NCBI GenBank assembly: GCA_028284125.1
Contig: JANQSI010000009.1
Span: 310,001 to 374,000 of the forward strand
From: Cyclobacteriaceae bacterium
Lineage (GTDB): Bacteria; Bacteroidota; Bacteroidia; Cytophagales; Cyclobacteriaceae
DNA length: 64,000 nt
Reading direction: 5' to 3'
Shown: piece by piece, positions 1 to 8,582 of the stretch
Position numbering within the stretch: position 1 is the first letter of the stretch
How the letters are laid out: each line of letters opens with the position of its first letter
Notes under the pieces: model-generated
Database searches by the model: none
Told to the model about the DNA's origin: nothing
Seen by the model: the letters and a program-made list of their open reading frames with translations, nothing else
Made by a program: the position numbers and the translations under genes

Positions 1-1046
1 AGTCTTTGAGATATTGAAATGTTAGACCTAGAATAAACTTGCTCAGCATACTCAAAATCAACACGTATCCTCGAAAATTGAGTAATGATGATGTGATTAT
101 TGAAGATTATCTCGCCGAGATTATAATCGATGATGTAATCTCGATCGAACCCACGTTGCATGAGTTTCCCGTCTAAAAATACACGCTCTGAATCAGCTAA
201 AACAATGATAAAACGCTCCCCATTGGGTCCTCTTAATCTATAAGGGCCATTAAGACCTTCAATCGATTGAAGAAGTGTTGAAGCAAATTTTCCCTTCGAA
301 ACAGCGCCGGACACTTTAGTCTCACTTTTCCATAATCCGCTCGTGTTGGTGTAAGCAGCTTGTAAGCCCTGTACGTTTTTATTGAACTTCAGAAAATAAT
401 CACCTTGTACATGATTATTCAGCAAAATATCACCTGCAGTAACTGAAACATTGTCATTATACAGCTTGATGAAAACGTTATCAAAATCTCTGATTTGCTG
501 GGTATTTCCTTCAGGCTGGTAAGGAATATTTTGATCAGTTATAACTGCTGAAACGTACAGATTATCAGCTACTTGACCATTCATTTGTAAATTCAAAGTT
601 GAATTGACAAATACACTTTGGCGATTGCCAAAGGAAACACCCCTCGTTATCGCTCCATATTTCTCTATTCCTTCGAAATCAAATAATTCTTCTTTTTCTA
701 ATGGAATTGATTTCGCCACTACCTTAGGTCCCCTCTGAGAATCATCATACAGGGCAATGTCCCTGTTTTTTACTTCCTCAGTTATAAGATCAGACAAGAT
801 TCTATAACACACCCTTGCTGAGTCTTGATTTGAAAAAACTATAATGGTCTTTGAAGTTTCATTGTATTGAAAATTTTGAGCTGATGAGATGGACCCTGGT
901 TCGATTGCAGTCGAATCTAATTGAACCGATTTGTTGGCTGGGATGGTTTTACAAACCAGATTCTGGGCGTAACCTATATTGGATATGAATAAGATTGAAC
1001 TAACCAGCAACCAGCGGCATGGTAATAAAAAAGGAAGTCCCTTCAT
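1..1046 (-). CDS. Large outer-membrane or surface protein, partial (C-terminus beyond window edge)
   Basis: This is an open frame of 348 codons that runs off the left edge. It begins at ATG 1046-1044, inside the end of the upstream sensor kinase gene. The first residues form a clear Sec signal peptide: a hydrophobic stretch ending SNIGYA before QNLVCK, so cleavage after the alanine is likely. The mature part is rich in beta-strand-like alternation (for example RGVSFGNRQSVFVNS, then FDRDYIIDYNLGEIIF and SRIRVDFEYA). This style is typical of a large, poorly characterised Bacteroidota envelope family; I recognise the style but no named function. It is co-directional with the kinase and overlaps it by 47 bases, so translational coupling is likely. 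Function is unknown. Confidence 0.7.
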   Translation of the reverse strand, partial: MKGLPFLLPCRWLLVSSILFISNIGYAQNLVCKTIPANKSVQLDSTAIEPGSISSAQNFQYNETSKTIIVFSNQDSARVCYRILSDLITEEVKNRDIALYDDSQRGPKVVAKSIPLEKEELFDFEGIEKYGAITRGVSFGNRQSVFVNSTLNLQMNGQVADNLYVSAVITDQNIPYQPEGNTQQIRDFDNVFIKLYNDNVSVTAGDILLNNHVQGDYFLKFNKNVQGLQAAYTNTSGLWKSETKVSGAVSKGKFASTLLQSIEGLNGPYRLRGPNGERFIIVLADSERVFLDGKLMQRGFDRDYIIDYNLGEIIFNNHIIITQFSRIRVDFEYAEQVYSRSNISISQR

Positions 1047-4000
1047 TTTCACTTGATTCAAACCAGATATTGCCACCCGCATTCTCAATTCCTTTTTTGG
1101 CTAAGGCCAATCCAATGCCACTGCCAGAAGATTTCGTACTAAAATAATTCAGGAATATTTTATCCTTTAACTCCTCTTTAATCCCTTTTCCATTATCCTG
1201 AACCATTAATTCACACTTATCAACCTTACTGGAAAGTTTAACGAGAATATTTGCTCGCTTATTCTCTACTGATTGAATCGCATTCAAAATGATATTATTG
1301 ATAATTCGTTGGAAAATGTCCTTATCAGCATGAATAAATAACTCGTCTTCAATCTCACTATTTATGTTTACATCATCCGTATGATAAAGGCCGATCACCT
1401 GATGCAACAATCTGCTAAAATCTAGAGTAGTGTTGTCAGGCACAGGCATTTCAGCAAAAGCAGAGAAAGAGCTCGCTATTTGACTCATAGTATCTACCTG
1501 GATCAAAAGTGAAGACAGTGTTTCGTGATCCTTTGATCCTTCCTCGTGTTTCCTTAGCAACTGCTGAATCTTCAATTGCATTGGTGTTAATGGATTCTTG
1601 ATCTCATGAGCTACTTGCTTAGCAATCTCTTTCCAGGCCACTTCTTTTTGACTTCTCGCCAATGCACTTTTGCTTTGTTCGAGCTTCACTAGCATGGAAT
1701 TATAATCTCTAACCAGTGAGCCAATTTCATCAGAAGAATCGTAGACAATAGGCTTGTTTTCTTCTTGTAACGTAATATGACTGATCTTTTCAGCAACCAT
1801 TCTCAGTGGCTGCATTAGGTTATTTAAGATCATGCTACCGAAGAGAATAGCAATTATAAAGATGAGTCCGAAAATGTCAATCAAGCTTCCAAACACTTCA
1901 AGCTGTTGACGTTTTAAATGGTTTCTAGAATCAAAAAATGGCATAGCAATGAACCCTGCAATCTCATTGTCATCGTTGTTTATGGTTGCATAACTCACCT
2001 TATATTCAAGTTCGCCAATAGTCTCGTCGGCAATTAAACTTAGGTTTTCTTTTTCAACGAGTTCACTAAACACGATTGGATTGACATTTGGACTTTGTAA
2101 CCCAAGATCAAATATCTCCCGCTGACTTGTTGAGACTAATTTCCCATCTGCATCATAAAGGCTAAGGTCCGCCTGGATGTAATCTCTAGCGCGAGCAAGG
2201 GCCGCAGATGAGATCTCTCCAACATTATCTGAAACATCATCACTCAACAATTCAGAGATATATAGTGATCTTTTTAGATAGCTACGGTTAATCTCTTCCC
2301 TGTAAGAAGAATTCAGGGAGTTTAGTAGCGCAAATCCAGCAGTAAATAGTGGAATAATGAACGCTAAGCCTAAATACAGTTGAATCTTACCGGTGAAATT
2401 CAATCGAGCATTTTCGAAATTGATTGAACTTATCAATACAATCGCTCCTAAGAAAAATAATGAAATCAGAAAAAAGAAGGAGAAGTTCGAAAGTTGCATT
2501 TCCAAACTATACTTCTTGCTGATTATCAAGATGATACGATTATCAGTGGTTTTTACGCCATAATAATGCTGCCCATTTTTTTCGATTCCTTCATCGTACA
2601 ATGCTTCGCTATTAAACCCTTCTGCGTCCGGCCAGTCTCCTTGACCAAACTTACTCCTTTGGAATAGAACATGGTCGTCCTTGAAAACCGCGTAATCAAA
2701 GTTATCTGTGGGAATATCATACTTATTGTCTGTTAAAAGTGCCGGAAACACAGAGGTTGGAACACGCTTCTTCAACTCGAGACTAATAATTGAGCTACCT
2801 AAATCACACAAGTAGGTAAAATCAGTTCCAATATCTATTAGGTAAATGGCATCATAGTCAGAAATTCGATCTTTAGTCATCATCAACCTGTACTGTGTAT
2901 ATGAAGAATCTAAACTATCGATTATTTTAACTTCATATTTATCGAAATAAGGATTTAACAACTGTTCACCAACTTCTCCACTTTCTGCCTCGCTATTCAT
3001 TTCCTCCATCATTTGGTTGAGATAGTACTCCCCTAATACATCCTTCCTGATAAGCAATTGATTAGCAAACTTCATTTTTGCATCCAATTCAGACTTCTCA
3101 TAAAACTTATACACACTATATGAAAGAATGCCTGAAGCGATTACGCTGATAAGCAGCGCGAATTGCAAATTTTCATATTTGAATTCTTTTAGCTTACTAC
3201 CCCAATCCAATCGACTCGTTATGGTTATTGCTGCTGAGAAAATAAGCGCTACTAAAACCGAGGTAAATGAAACGAATAGAAATGCAAACGTCGAAATAAA
3301 AAGAAGAAGGTAGAATCGGATTCCAGGCTTTGAATTTCTAATGAAGGCAACCAACCTAAAAGTGCATAAGAAAGCTGTTCCAATAAGCAGAATGACGCAC
3401 AGATAAGAAAAGACTCGTAGATAATCAAATTCTATTGTTTGTCCTACATCTAGAGAAATCTGAGAATTGGTAAGTATTCGCCATAAAATCCAAAAAATGG
3501 ATACGTTGAGAATTTGGGTTATCGCAGTAATTGGATATAGTGCTTTCTCATTTGGCCAATTCTCATCTGATCGATACTTTCTTGACCATTTAAGCGCTAT
3601 GAGAAAAACCAATAAGCAATTGATAAAAAGATCGCCTAGTGTTGGATTCCAAAACGACCAGGTATAGTTCAACGGATCAAAAAGAGGAAATCGTACAAGT
3701 GATTCCGATAGGCCGAAGTACAACATCACTGATCGAACAGCTATAACTCCTACAATAGAGTAAAGAAAATTCCATGAAAGCCCTATCCACATTAAAAGCA
3801 GTCCACCTAAGACGACAAGTACGCTTAGCGCTGCATCAAGCTTTTTAGAAGGAGCCCTTTCTATTTCATAATAAAAATGATCTCGATATCTGGTAACTCC
3901 GCTGGAATTTGACACACAGGTAATACTTTCAAGAAGCAACGGATTTCTACTGGTTTTCAGATAGTTATTGGTAATTGAATACCTATTCAAAATTGGGAAA

Positions 4001-4347
4001 ACGGAAATAGAGTAGCAGCTTTTATTCTGCTCAAGTCGCTGTACTAAAAACACACCATTTGGGTCTTCTACAATACCCAATTCATTTTCGATGGCAAAAT
4101 CAAACCATCCATAATTATCATTCCACCTTACCAACGAATCACCGCAAAATGATCGTTTTCGAAAATTAGGATTGGAACTCGTATTGCTGGACCAATTAGT
4201 TAAGTCCTCCTTTTGAGCTTCTACCAATTCATCAAAAAATTTGTTGGCTTTAGAAATAGTTACAGATTCCCAATCGATCACAAAGTGATTAACCAGAATG
4301 CCGAGAATTCCGCAAAGGATTAGAATCAAAGGAATCTTCAAATTCAT
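1000..4347 (-). CDS. Multi-pass membrane sensor histidine kinase, NtrY-like
   Basis: The product has 1115 residues, much longer than most histidine kinases. About seven or eight hydrophobic helices lie in the first 415 residues. A soluble, probably periplasmic region follows (about 415-625), then two more helices, a second extracytoplasmic region (about 690-825) and a helix near 835-855. The cytoplasmic C-terminus holds a HAMP linker, a HisKA domain with the H-box AHEIKNPLTP (phospho-acceptor His near 914), an N-box near NNIILNAIQS, DNGKGI (G1) and GSGIGLALAKK (G2). HisKA followed directly by HATPase and no receiver domain resembles NtrY. No response regulator gene is adjacent, so the partner is unknown. 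It lies 41 bases after the DUF983 gene at the end of the respiratory gene train. Confidence 0.9.
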   Translation of the reverse strand: MNLKIPLILILCGILGILVNHFVIDWESVTISKANKFFDELVEAQKEDLTNWSSNTSSNPNFRKRSFCGDSLVRWNDNYGWFDFAIENELGIVEDPNGVFLVQRLEQNKSCYSISVFPILNRYSITNNYLKTSRNPLLLESITCVSNSSGVTRYRDHFYYEIERAPSKKLDAALSVLVVLGGLLLMWIGLSWNFLYSIVGVIAVRSVMLYFGLSESLVRFPLFDPLNYTWSFWNPTLGDLFINCLLVFLIALKWSRKYRSDENWPNEKALYPITAITQILNVSIFWILWRILTNSQISLDVGQTIEFDYLRVFSYLCVILLIGTAFLCTFRLVAFIRNSKPGIRFYLLLFISTFAFLFVSFTSVLVALIFSAAITITSRLDWGSKLKEFKYENLQFALLISVIASGILSYSVYKFYEKSELDAKMKFANQLLIRKDVLGEYYLNQMMEEMNSEAESGEVGEQLLNPYFDKYEVKIIDSLDSSYTQYRLMMTKDRISDYDAIYLIDIGTDFTYLCDLGSSIISLELKKRVPTSVFPALLTDNKYDIPTDNFDYAVFKDDHVLFQRSKFGQGDWPDAEGFNSEALYDEGIEKNGQHYYGVKTTDNRIILIISKKYSLEMQLSNFSFFFLISLFFLGAIVLISSINFENARLNFTGKIQLYLGLAFIIPLFTAGFALLNSLNSSYREEINRSYLKRSLYISELLSDDVSDNVGEISSAALARARDYIQADLSLYDADGKLVSTSQREIFDLGLQSPNVNPIVFSELVEKENLSLIADETIGELEYKVSYATINNDDNEIAGFIAMPFFDSRNHLKRQQLEVFGSLIDIFGLIFIIAILFGSMILNNLMQPLRMVAEKISHITLQEENKPIVYDSSDEIGSLVRDYNSMLVKLEQSKSALARSQKEVAWKEIAKQVAHEIKNPLTPMQLKIQQLLRKHEEGSKDHETLSSLLIQVDTMSQIASSFSAFAEMPVPDNTTLDFSRLLHQVIGLYHTDDVNINSEIEDELFIHADKDIFQRIINNIILNAIQSVENKRANILVKLSSKVDKCELMVQDNGKGIKEELKDKIFLNYFSTKSSGSGIGLALAKKGIENAGGNIWFESSENEGTSFFITMPLVAG

Positions 4348-4388
4348 GATTTTTGAAGATACAATAATCGCTCCTTTTTAGTACTGAA

Positions 4389-4751
4389 TCAGTTGCTTTT
4401 CCAAATGATATATAAGAAAAGAATCCTCGAAAACCGAAAATTGATTGGAAACAAAACCAGCGCGACAACAAGGATTGTAATCAAGTAGACCTCTAGTGAA
4501 GGGTCATTGAAGAAATGATAAAGGATAAAGGCAGTAACAAGGAATATTCCAGTAGAGATAGCATAACTCACATACATAGCACCATAAAAATTTCCAGGCT
4601 GTTTCTCATATCGAAGATTACAGTTCGGACATTTCTCGTGCATAGATGTCACCTTTTTTAGGTTCCACATTCCATGAGTAAACAAATCTCCCTCCTTACA
4701 CCGTGGACATTTACCGTTTAGGATGCCCGATAAAACCGATTTTTCGCTCAT
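4389..4751 (-). CDS. DUF983 family zinc-ribbon membrane protein
   Basis: About 120 residues. The N-terminus holds two Cys pairs, CPRC and CPNC, about 23 residues apart, as in a zinc ribbon; two transmembrane helices follow. This is the DUF983 layout. I chose the ATG at 4751 (MSEKSVLSG) rather than an upstream ATG at 4784, because DUF983 proteins begin just before the CPRC motif. The gene overlaps the preceding small membrane-protein gene by 41 bases in another frame. Its place after cytochrome oxidase genes is common in Bacteroidota and suggests a role in oxidase assembly or metal handling, but that is inference. Confidence 0.8.
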   Translation of the reverse strand: MSEKSVLSGILNGKCPRCKEGDLFTHGMWNLKKVTSMHEKCPNCNLRYEKQPGNFYGAMYVSYAISTGIFLVTAFILYHFFNDPSLEVYLITILVVALVLFPINFRFSRILFLYIIWKSN

Positions 4752-4965
4752 GTTTTTTACTATACCGAAACCATAGAAATGCAACTACTCCAACTGCGAT
4801 ATATGGAGTGAAAAAGAGAAAAAGTATACCCGTGTTGAGGCCAGCCGCAAGTTCTGTTTCACCGTGGCTGACGTTGTTTTTGATCTGTGTTCTACACATC
4901 GCACATTGCGCCCAATTGAGAAAAGGAATCAAAAAAGAAAGTGATATGAGTATTATCTTTTTCAT
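4711..4965 (-). CDS. Small membrane protein with signal-like N-terminus and CxxC
   Basis: An 84-residue protein. It starts with a signal-like helix (MKKIILISLSFLIPFLNWA), then QCAMCRTQ with a CxxC pair just outside that helix, then a second transmembrane helix and a basic tail. The CxxC in the mature N-terminus could bind a metal ion or take part in thiol exchange on the periplasmic side. It sits between DUF420 and DUF983 genes in the oxidase train, which fits an accessory role in oxidase copper or thiol chemistry. I do not recognise a named family. Confidence 0.7.
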   Translation of the reverse strand: MKKIILISLSFLIPFLNWAQCAMCRTQIKNNVSHGETELAAGLNTGILFLFFTPYIAVGVVAFLWFRYSKKHERKIGFIGHPKR

Positions 4966-5013
4966 CTATTAATATCAAACAAGAAGATTTGTATCAACGT
5001 TCATTTTCAACGG

Positions 5014-5595
5014 TCAAAGGTAGTATGGCTCAATCATAAAATAAACAATAACACCAGTAATGGAGACATACAACCACACAGGAAACGTATATTTTACCAT
5101 TTTTCTATGCTTCGCAATTTGATCGGTCAGCGCATAATAAAAGGCCATTAAAACAAACGGAACTACTGCAATTGAGAAAAGAATATGGCTAGCCAAAACG
5201 ATCAGATAAATAGTCCTGCTAGCGCCTGCCATAAGCTTTTCTGGATCACTAACGACACCATCATGATCTAGATCACCAAATTTCACTGACTCTACGCTAG
5301 AGTGATAAATGATGTAGGAAACCAAAAACAAAACACCCATAAACAAGGCTGAGAACATTAAAGTACGATGTACTTTCACATTTCCCTTCTTAATAGCAAT
5401 CAAAGCCAGAATCAGAATAACAGCCGTAATTGAATTGATGGAAGCGTGAATTCCCGGTAAGGCATAAACCCATGTGCCAGTGAACGAAAGCTTACCTGGA
5501 AAAAGAATGAGGAAAGCAACCACCACAGGGATAAGAACAGAAACCCCATAAATAATTACCAGATACTTTCTGTTATCTGCTAGTTCCTTCGCCAT
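5014..5595 (-). CDS. DUF420 / CtaM-type cytochrome oxidase assembly membrane protein
   Basis: 193 residues with about five transmembrane helices and the conserved histidines expected in the DUF420 family (near LPGIHASIN, VHRTLM, YIIYHSS, SHILFS and KHRKMVKYTFP). CtaM, a DUF420 member in Firmicutes, is needed to make a heme-copper oxidase active; the location after subunit IV here fits the same role. A loop at residues 108-119 (DLDHDGVVSDPE) matches the 12-residue EF-hand calcium loop pattern D-x-D-x-D-G-x-hydrophobic-x-x-x-E. The start ATG lies inside the end of the SCO-like gene, with 23 bases of overlap. Confidence 0.85.
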   Translation of the reverse strand: MAKELADNRKYLVIIYGVSVLIPVVVAFLILFPGKLSFTGTWVYALPGIHASINSITAVILILALIAIKKGNVKVHRTLMFSALFMGVLFLVSYIIYHSSVESVKFGDLDHDGVVSDPEKLMAGASRTIYLIVLASHILFSIAVVPFVLMAFYYALTDQIAKHRKMVKYTFPVWLYVSITGVIVYFMIEPYYL

Positions 5596-5995
5596 ACGAT
5601 GTTTGAATTATAAGAATATCTAATTCTGTAAGCAATTGATCAACACCTCCTCTATCCAATTTATAAACACCCCAAATCCCATCTTTGTTGGCTAAGATGA
5701 GCTCATTCTCAATTTGAAGGCAATCAAAGAAAAGCGATTGTCCATAAAGAAAAGGAACATCCTTAGTTATTGTCTGATAGACAACTCGATCTAAATAATT
5801 GGTTTGTCCAACGCTTGTTGAATCTCCCGTATATAAAACCGATATCGTGGAAATATTTCCACATTCTTCTGAAATAGGCTCAACCGATGTAAGCGCGAAC
5901 TTATTACTCCCAAACAATTGAAGGAAGAAATACCATCCAACAGGTATCAGAAATACAACAAAAAAAGCAAGACGTTTTAATCCCTTATTTGCCAA
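5573..5995 (-). CDS. SCO-like membrane-anchored protein without a CxxxC copper motif
   Basis: 140 residues. The N-terminal anchor (about residues 8-28) followed by QLFGSNKF resembles Bacteroidota SCO1/SenC proteins, and the C-terminal stretch ANKDGIWGVY...DQLLTELDIL resembles the closing strand and helix of that fold. The protein is shorter than a usual SCO protein (about 200 or more residues). It has only two cysteines, at 45 and 92, and no CxxxC copper site. It starts with TTG three bases after the stop of the subunit IV gene; no in-frame ATG exists near. This place in the operon is where a SCO copper chaperone usually sits. It may have lost copper transfer and kept a structural role. Confidence 0.6.
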   Translation of the reverse strand: MANKGLKRLAFFVVFLIPVGWYFFLQLFGSNKFALTSVEPISEECGNISTISVLYTGDSTSVGQTNYLDRVVYQTITKDVPFLYGQSLFFDCLQIENELILANKDGIWGVYKLDRGGVDQLLTELDILIIQTSYGEGTSR

Positions 5996-5998
5996 GAC

Positions 5999-6322
5999 CT
6001 AGTAAAGAGCATCATAAATCGCACTGCCCTGGAAGATCAAAATGAAGATCAAAAACACTACGAACAGCATTGGCAGAACAATGGACATCTTAAGAGAGCG
6101 TTTCTCGTGGCCTAAGTGCATAAATTCAGCTACGATATAATAGGCCTTCACGATAGTCATTACAACGAAAATGACGATCCTTAACCATTTGTAATCATGT
6201 GGAACTGTAAAAGCAATCAAGAATTCTAGTGCAGTAATGATCGCTAGGTAGATCATCACTTTAATGAAGTTTCTTACTTTATCTCTATTAAGTGGTGCTA
6301 CTTCTACTTGTGGATTATCCAT
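5999..6322 (-). CDS. Cytochrome c oxidase subunit IV family protein
   Basis: 107 residues with three predicted transmembrane helices and the pattern of the small fourth subunit of prokaryotic heme-copper oxidases, including the conserved segment YYIVAEFMHLGHEKR on the second helix. This subunit is thought to stabilise the core. It follows the subunit III gene by 24 bases and precedes the SCO-like gene by three. Its length is normal for the family. Confidence 0.85.
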   Translation of the reverse strand: MDNPQVEVAPLNRDKVRNFIKVMIYLAIITALEFLIAFTVPHDYKWLRIVIFVVMTIVKAYYIVAEFMHLGHEKRSLKMSIVLPMLFVVFLIFILIFQGSAIYDALY

Positions 6323-6346
6323 TGTTTTTAACGCTAATATTAGTAA

Positions 6347-7102
6347 TTAAACGAGATAGAAAAATGTAAATACAAAGACCCATACCAGATCTACAAAGTG
6401 CCAGTACAAGCCAACCTTCTCAACCATTTCGTAATGGCCCCTACGTTCAAGAATCCCCACAGTAGCTTGATAGAAGATTATAAAGTTTATAAACACTCCA
6501 CTCAAAACGTGGAATCCATGAAATCCCGTGATAAAGAAAAAGAGTGCCGCAAAATTGGGTGGGCCGTATTGGTTGGAGCTTAATCCTGCGCCTTTAATGA
6601 AATTACCAACAGCATTCATCGAAGTATCAGATCCATGAATGAAGTGCGACCACTCCCATGCCTGACATCCCAAGAAAGTAAGACCACCAACAATTGTCCA
6701 GAGCATCCATTTTTCAACTCCCTTCTTATCCATTCGCTCACCTGCTTCAACCGCTAGCACCATCGTAACACTACTAGCGATCAAAATGAAAGTCATCAGA
6801 CCCACAAAAACAAGCGGAGCACTTTCTATACCCAATGCATGCATTCCTGGAAAAGCCTCAAAAACCTTTTCCGGGATCGGCCAATATTCAGGAGAAAACT
6901 TAAAATCTGCAATCGTTCCTTCATAAGCCGGATGACTGAATCGGATCATCCCGTAAGTGATCAAAAGAGCAGAGAATGTAAAGGCATCCGAAAGGAGGAA
7001 AAACCACATCATTACCTTTCCATAACTCGCTTTGTAAGGTGATACACCACCACCCCATAAGTTCTTTTTGCTTTCGTCTACTAAAACAGCACTATCAGCC
7101 AT
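6347..7102 (-). CDS. Cytochrome c oxidase subunit III
   Basis: 251 residues with seven predicted helices. Family marks include PYKASYGKVMMWFFLLSDA near the N-terminus, FFFITGFHGFHVLSG near residues 187-202, and the C-terminal YWHFVDLVWVFVF, which closely fits the subunit III signature WHFVDxVW. Subunit III stabilises the catalytic core. A second, shorter subunit III-type gene lies just upstream (7123-7695). Confidence 0.93.
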   Translation of the reverse strand: MADSAVLVDESKKNLWGGGVSPYKASYGKVMMWFFLLSDAFTFSALLITYGMIRFSHPAYEGTIADFKFSPEYWPIPEKVFEAFPGMHALGIESAPLVFVGLMTFILIASSVTMVLAVEAGERMDKKGVEKWMLWTIVGGLTFLGCQAWEWSHFIHGSDTSMNAVGNFIKGAGLSSNQYGPPNFAALFFFITGFHGFHVLSGVFINFIIFYQATVGILERRGHYEMVEKVGLYWHFVDLVWVFVFTFFYLV

Positions 7103-7122
7103 GTATTTTGGTTTTTTGTAGG

Positions 7123-7695
7123 TTAGTTATTGAGAATCAAAAATAAGTATAAATACAACCAAAGTCCACCAAGAAAATGCCAGAAAGTAGTACACATTTC
7201 AATTCTTAACATACTCTTTGAATGAATCTTATATTGAAACGAGTTCGTAAGCACCACTCCGAGAAAAATCAACGCTCCAAAAAGGTGAGCAATGTGCAAT
7301 CCTGAGAAAACATAGATGAACGAACTTGCTGGATTTCCCACAAAGTGAAATCCACCATCCACTAGCTCTCCCCAGGCCTGGAATTGACCGACTACAAACA
7401 ACAAGGCTAGTATTCCAGTAATTGCCAGGCCTATACGAATATTCTTGATGTTATTTCTTCTGGCCGATAGATACGCAAAATGCATACTTATACTACTCAG
7501 CACAATAATGACAGATGTGATTTTAAACATCTGCGGAAAATCGATATAGATCCATTCCCCTGCCCCTTTTTTCACAATGTAGGCACTTGATAATGAAATG
7601 AATATCATCACTACCGAAATGAGAAATAGCCACAACCCAAATTTTTGTGGATGCATCGCTCTGATGCCTTTCTTTAAAACAACTTCACCAGTCAT
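7123..7695 (-). CDS. Cytochrome c oxidase subunit III-like protein (second copy)
   Basis: 190 residues with five predicted helices, shorter than the neighbour at 6347-7102. It has the subunit III signs SGLHIAHLFG and the terminal TFWHFLGGLWLYLYLF, where the usual VDxVW is replaced by LGGLW. The start codon overlaps the ctaB stop as ATGA. Tandem long and short subunit III genes are common in Bacteroidota oxidase operons; the short form probably sits in the same complex. Confidence 0.88.
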   Translation of the reverse strand: MTGEVVLKKGIRAMHPQKFGLWLFLISVVMIFISLSSAYIVKKGAGEWIYIDFPQMFKITSVIIVLSSISMHFAYLSARRNNIKNIRIGLAITGILALLFVVGQFQAWGELVDGGFHFVGNPASSFIYVFSGLHIAHLFGALIFLGVVLTNSFQYKIHSKSMLRIEMCTTFWHFLGGLWLYLYLFLILNN

Positions 7696-8582
7696 ATCTT
7701 ATCTAATAAAAAAGTAATTTGAACAATGGGTAAATAAATAAACGATCCAAACATGATCCTTTTAGCCTTTTGGTTGGAAGTGTCCTTCATTAAGCTAAAT
7801 GTTTGAGCTAGAAACAATGCCCCACAAACAGTTGCAACAACCCCGCTTGTTAAGCCTGTTAATCCAAAATAGGAAGGTAAAAGCCCAAGAGGTAGTAAGA
7901 ACAAGGTATAGATCATAATGTTTATCGCAGTATTGAGATCTTTAGATCCACCTCCGGGAAGCAATTTAAAACCTGCCTTCTTATAGTCATCATCCGAAAC
8001 CCATGCAATCGCCCAGAAATGAGGGAACTGCCAAATGAATTGGATGCTGAAAATAATCAGTGCTTCATATCCAAGAGATCCAGTTGCAGCAGTCCAGCCA
8101 ATTAACGGAGGTAGTGCTCCAGGAATTGCTCCAACAAACACGGCAATCGGACCAACTCTTTTTAACGGTGTGTACACAAACGCATAGAGAATTAACGACG
8201 TAACCGACAGTGCTACCGTTAAAGGATTTGTAGTGATCATTAGTAAAATCACTCCTACAATTCCTGTCAAAAGACTAAACCAAAACGCCTCGTTAGAAGA
8301 AACACGATTCGAGGGAATGGGGCGGTTCTTCGTCCTATTCATCATGACATCATACTGCTTTTCAGCAATTTGATTGATAGTAACAGAGCTTCCAGATATA
8401 AGGAAGCCGCCAACCAGAAAACCCATTAAGTTCAACCAGTTGACATATGCTTGATTAGCAATCAAATATCCAAATCCAGACGAGAAGACAACTAAAAAAG
8501 AAAGTCTCGGTTTCAGAAGCTCATAAAGCGCTTTCAGCTTTTGAGATCGATCAATATTTATATGTTGAATAGAAGTGTTCAA
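7692..8582 (-). CDS. ctaB: Heme O synthase (protoheme IX farnesyltransferase)
   Basis: A UbiA-family prenyltransferase that adds a farnesyl group to heme B, giving heme O for the oxidase. Marks include ELLKPRLSFLVVFSSGFGYL at the first helix, the Asp-rich loop NQIAEKQYDVMMNRTKNRP and the second loop WVSDDDYKKAGFKLLP. I place the start at TTG 8582-8580, which overlaps the ctaA stop (TTGA) and gives 296 residues, normal for the family. An upstream ATG at 8666 would add 28 residues with no family match and an 88-base overlap. The end overlaps the next gene by four bases. Confidence 0.85.
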   Translation of the reverse strand: MNTSIQHINIDRSQKLKALYELLKPRLSFLVVFSSGFGYLIANQAYVNWLNLMGFLVGGFLISGSSVTINQIAEKQYDVMMNRTKNRPIPSNRVSSNEAFWFSLLTGIVGVILLMITTNPLTVALSVTSLILYAFVYTPLKRVGPIAVFVGAIPGALPPLIGWTAATGSLGYEALIIFSIQFIWQFPHFWAIAWVSDDDYKKAGFKLLPGGGSKDLNTAINIMIYTLFLLPLGLLPSYFGLTGLTSGVVATVCGALFLAQTFSLMKDTSNQKAKRIMFGSFIYLPIVQITFLLDKI

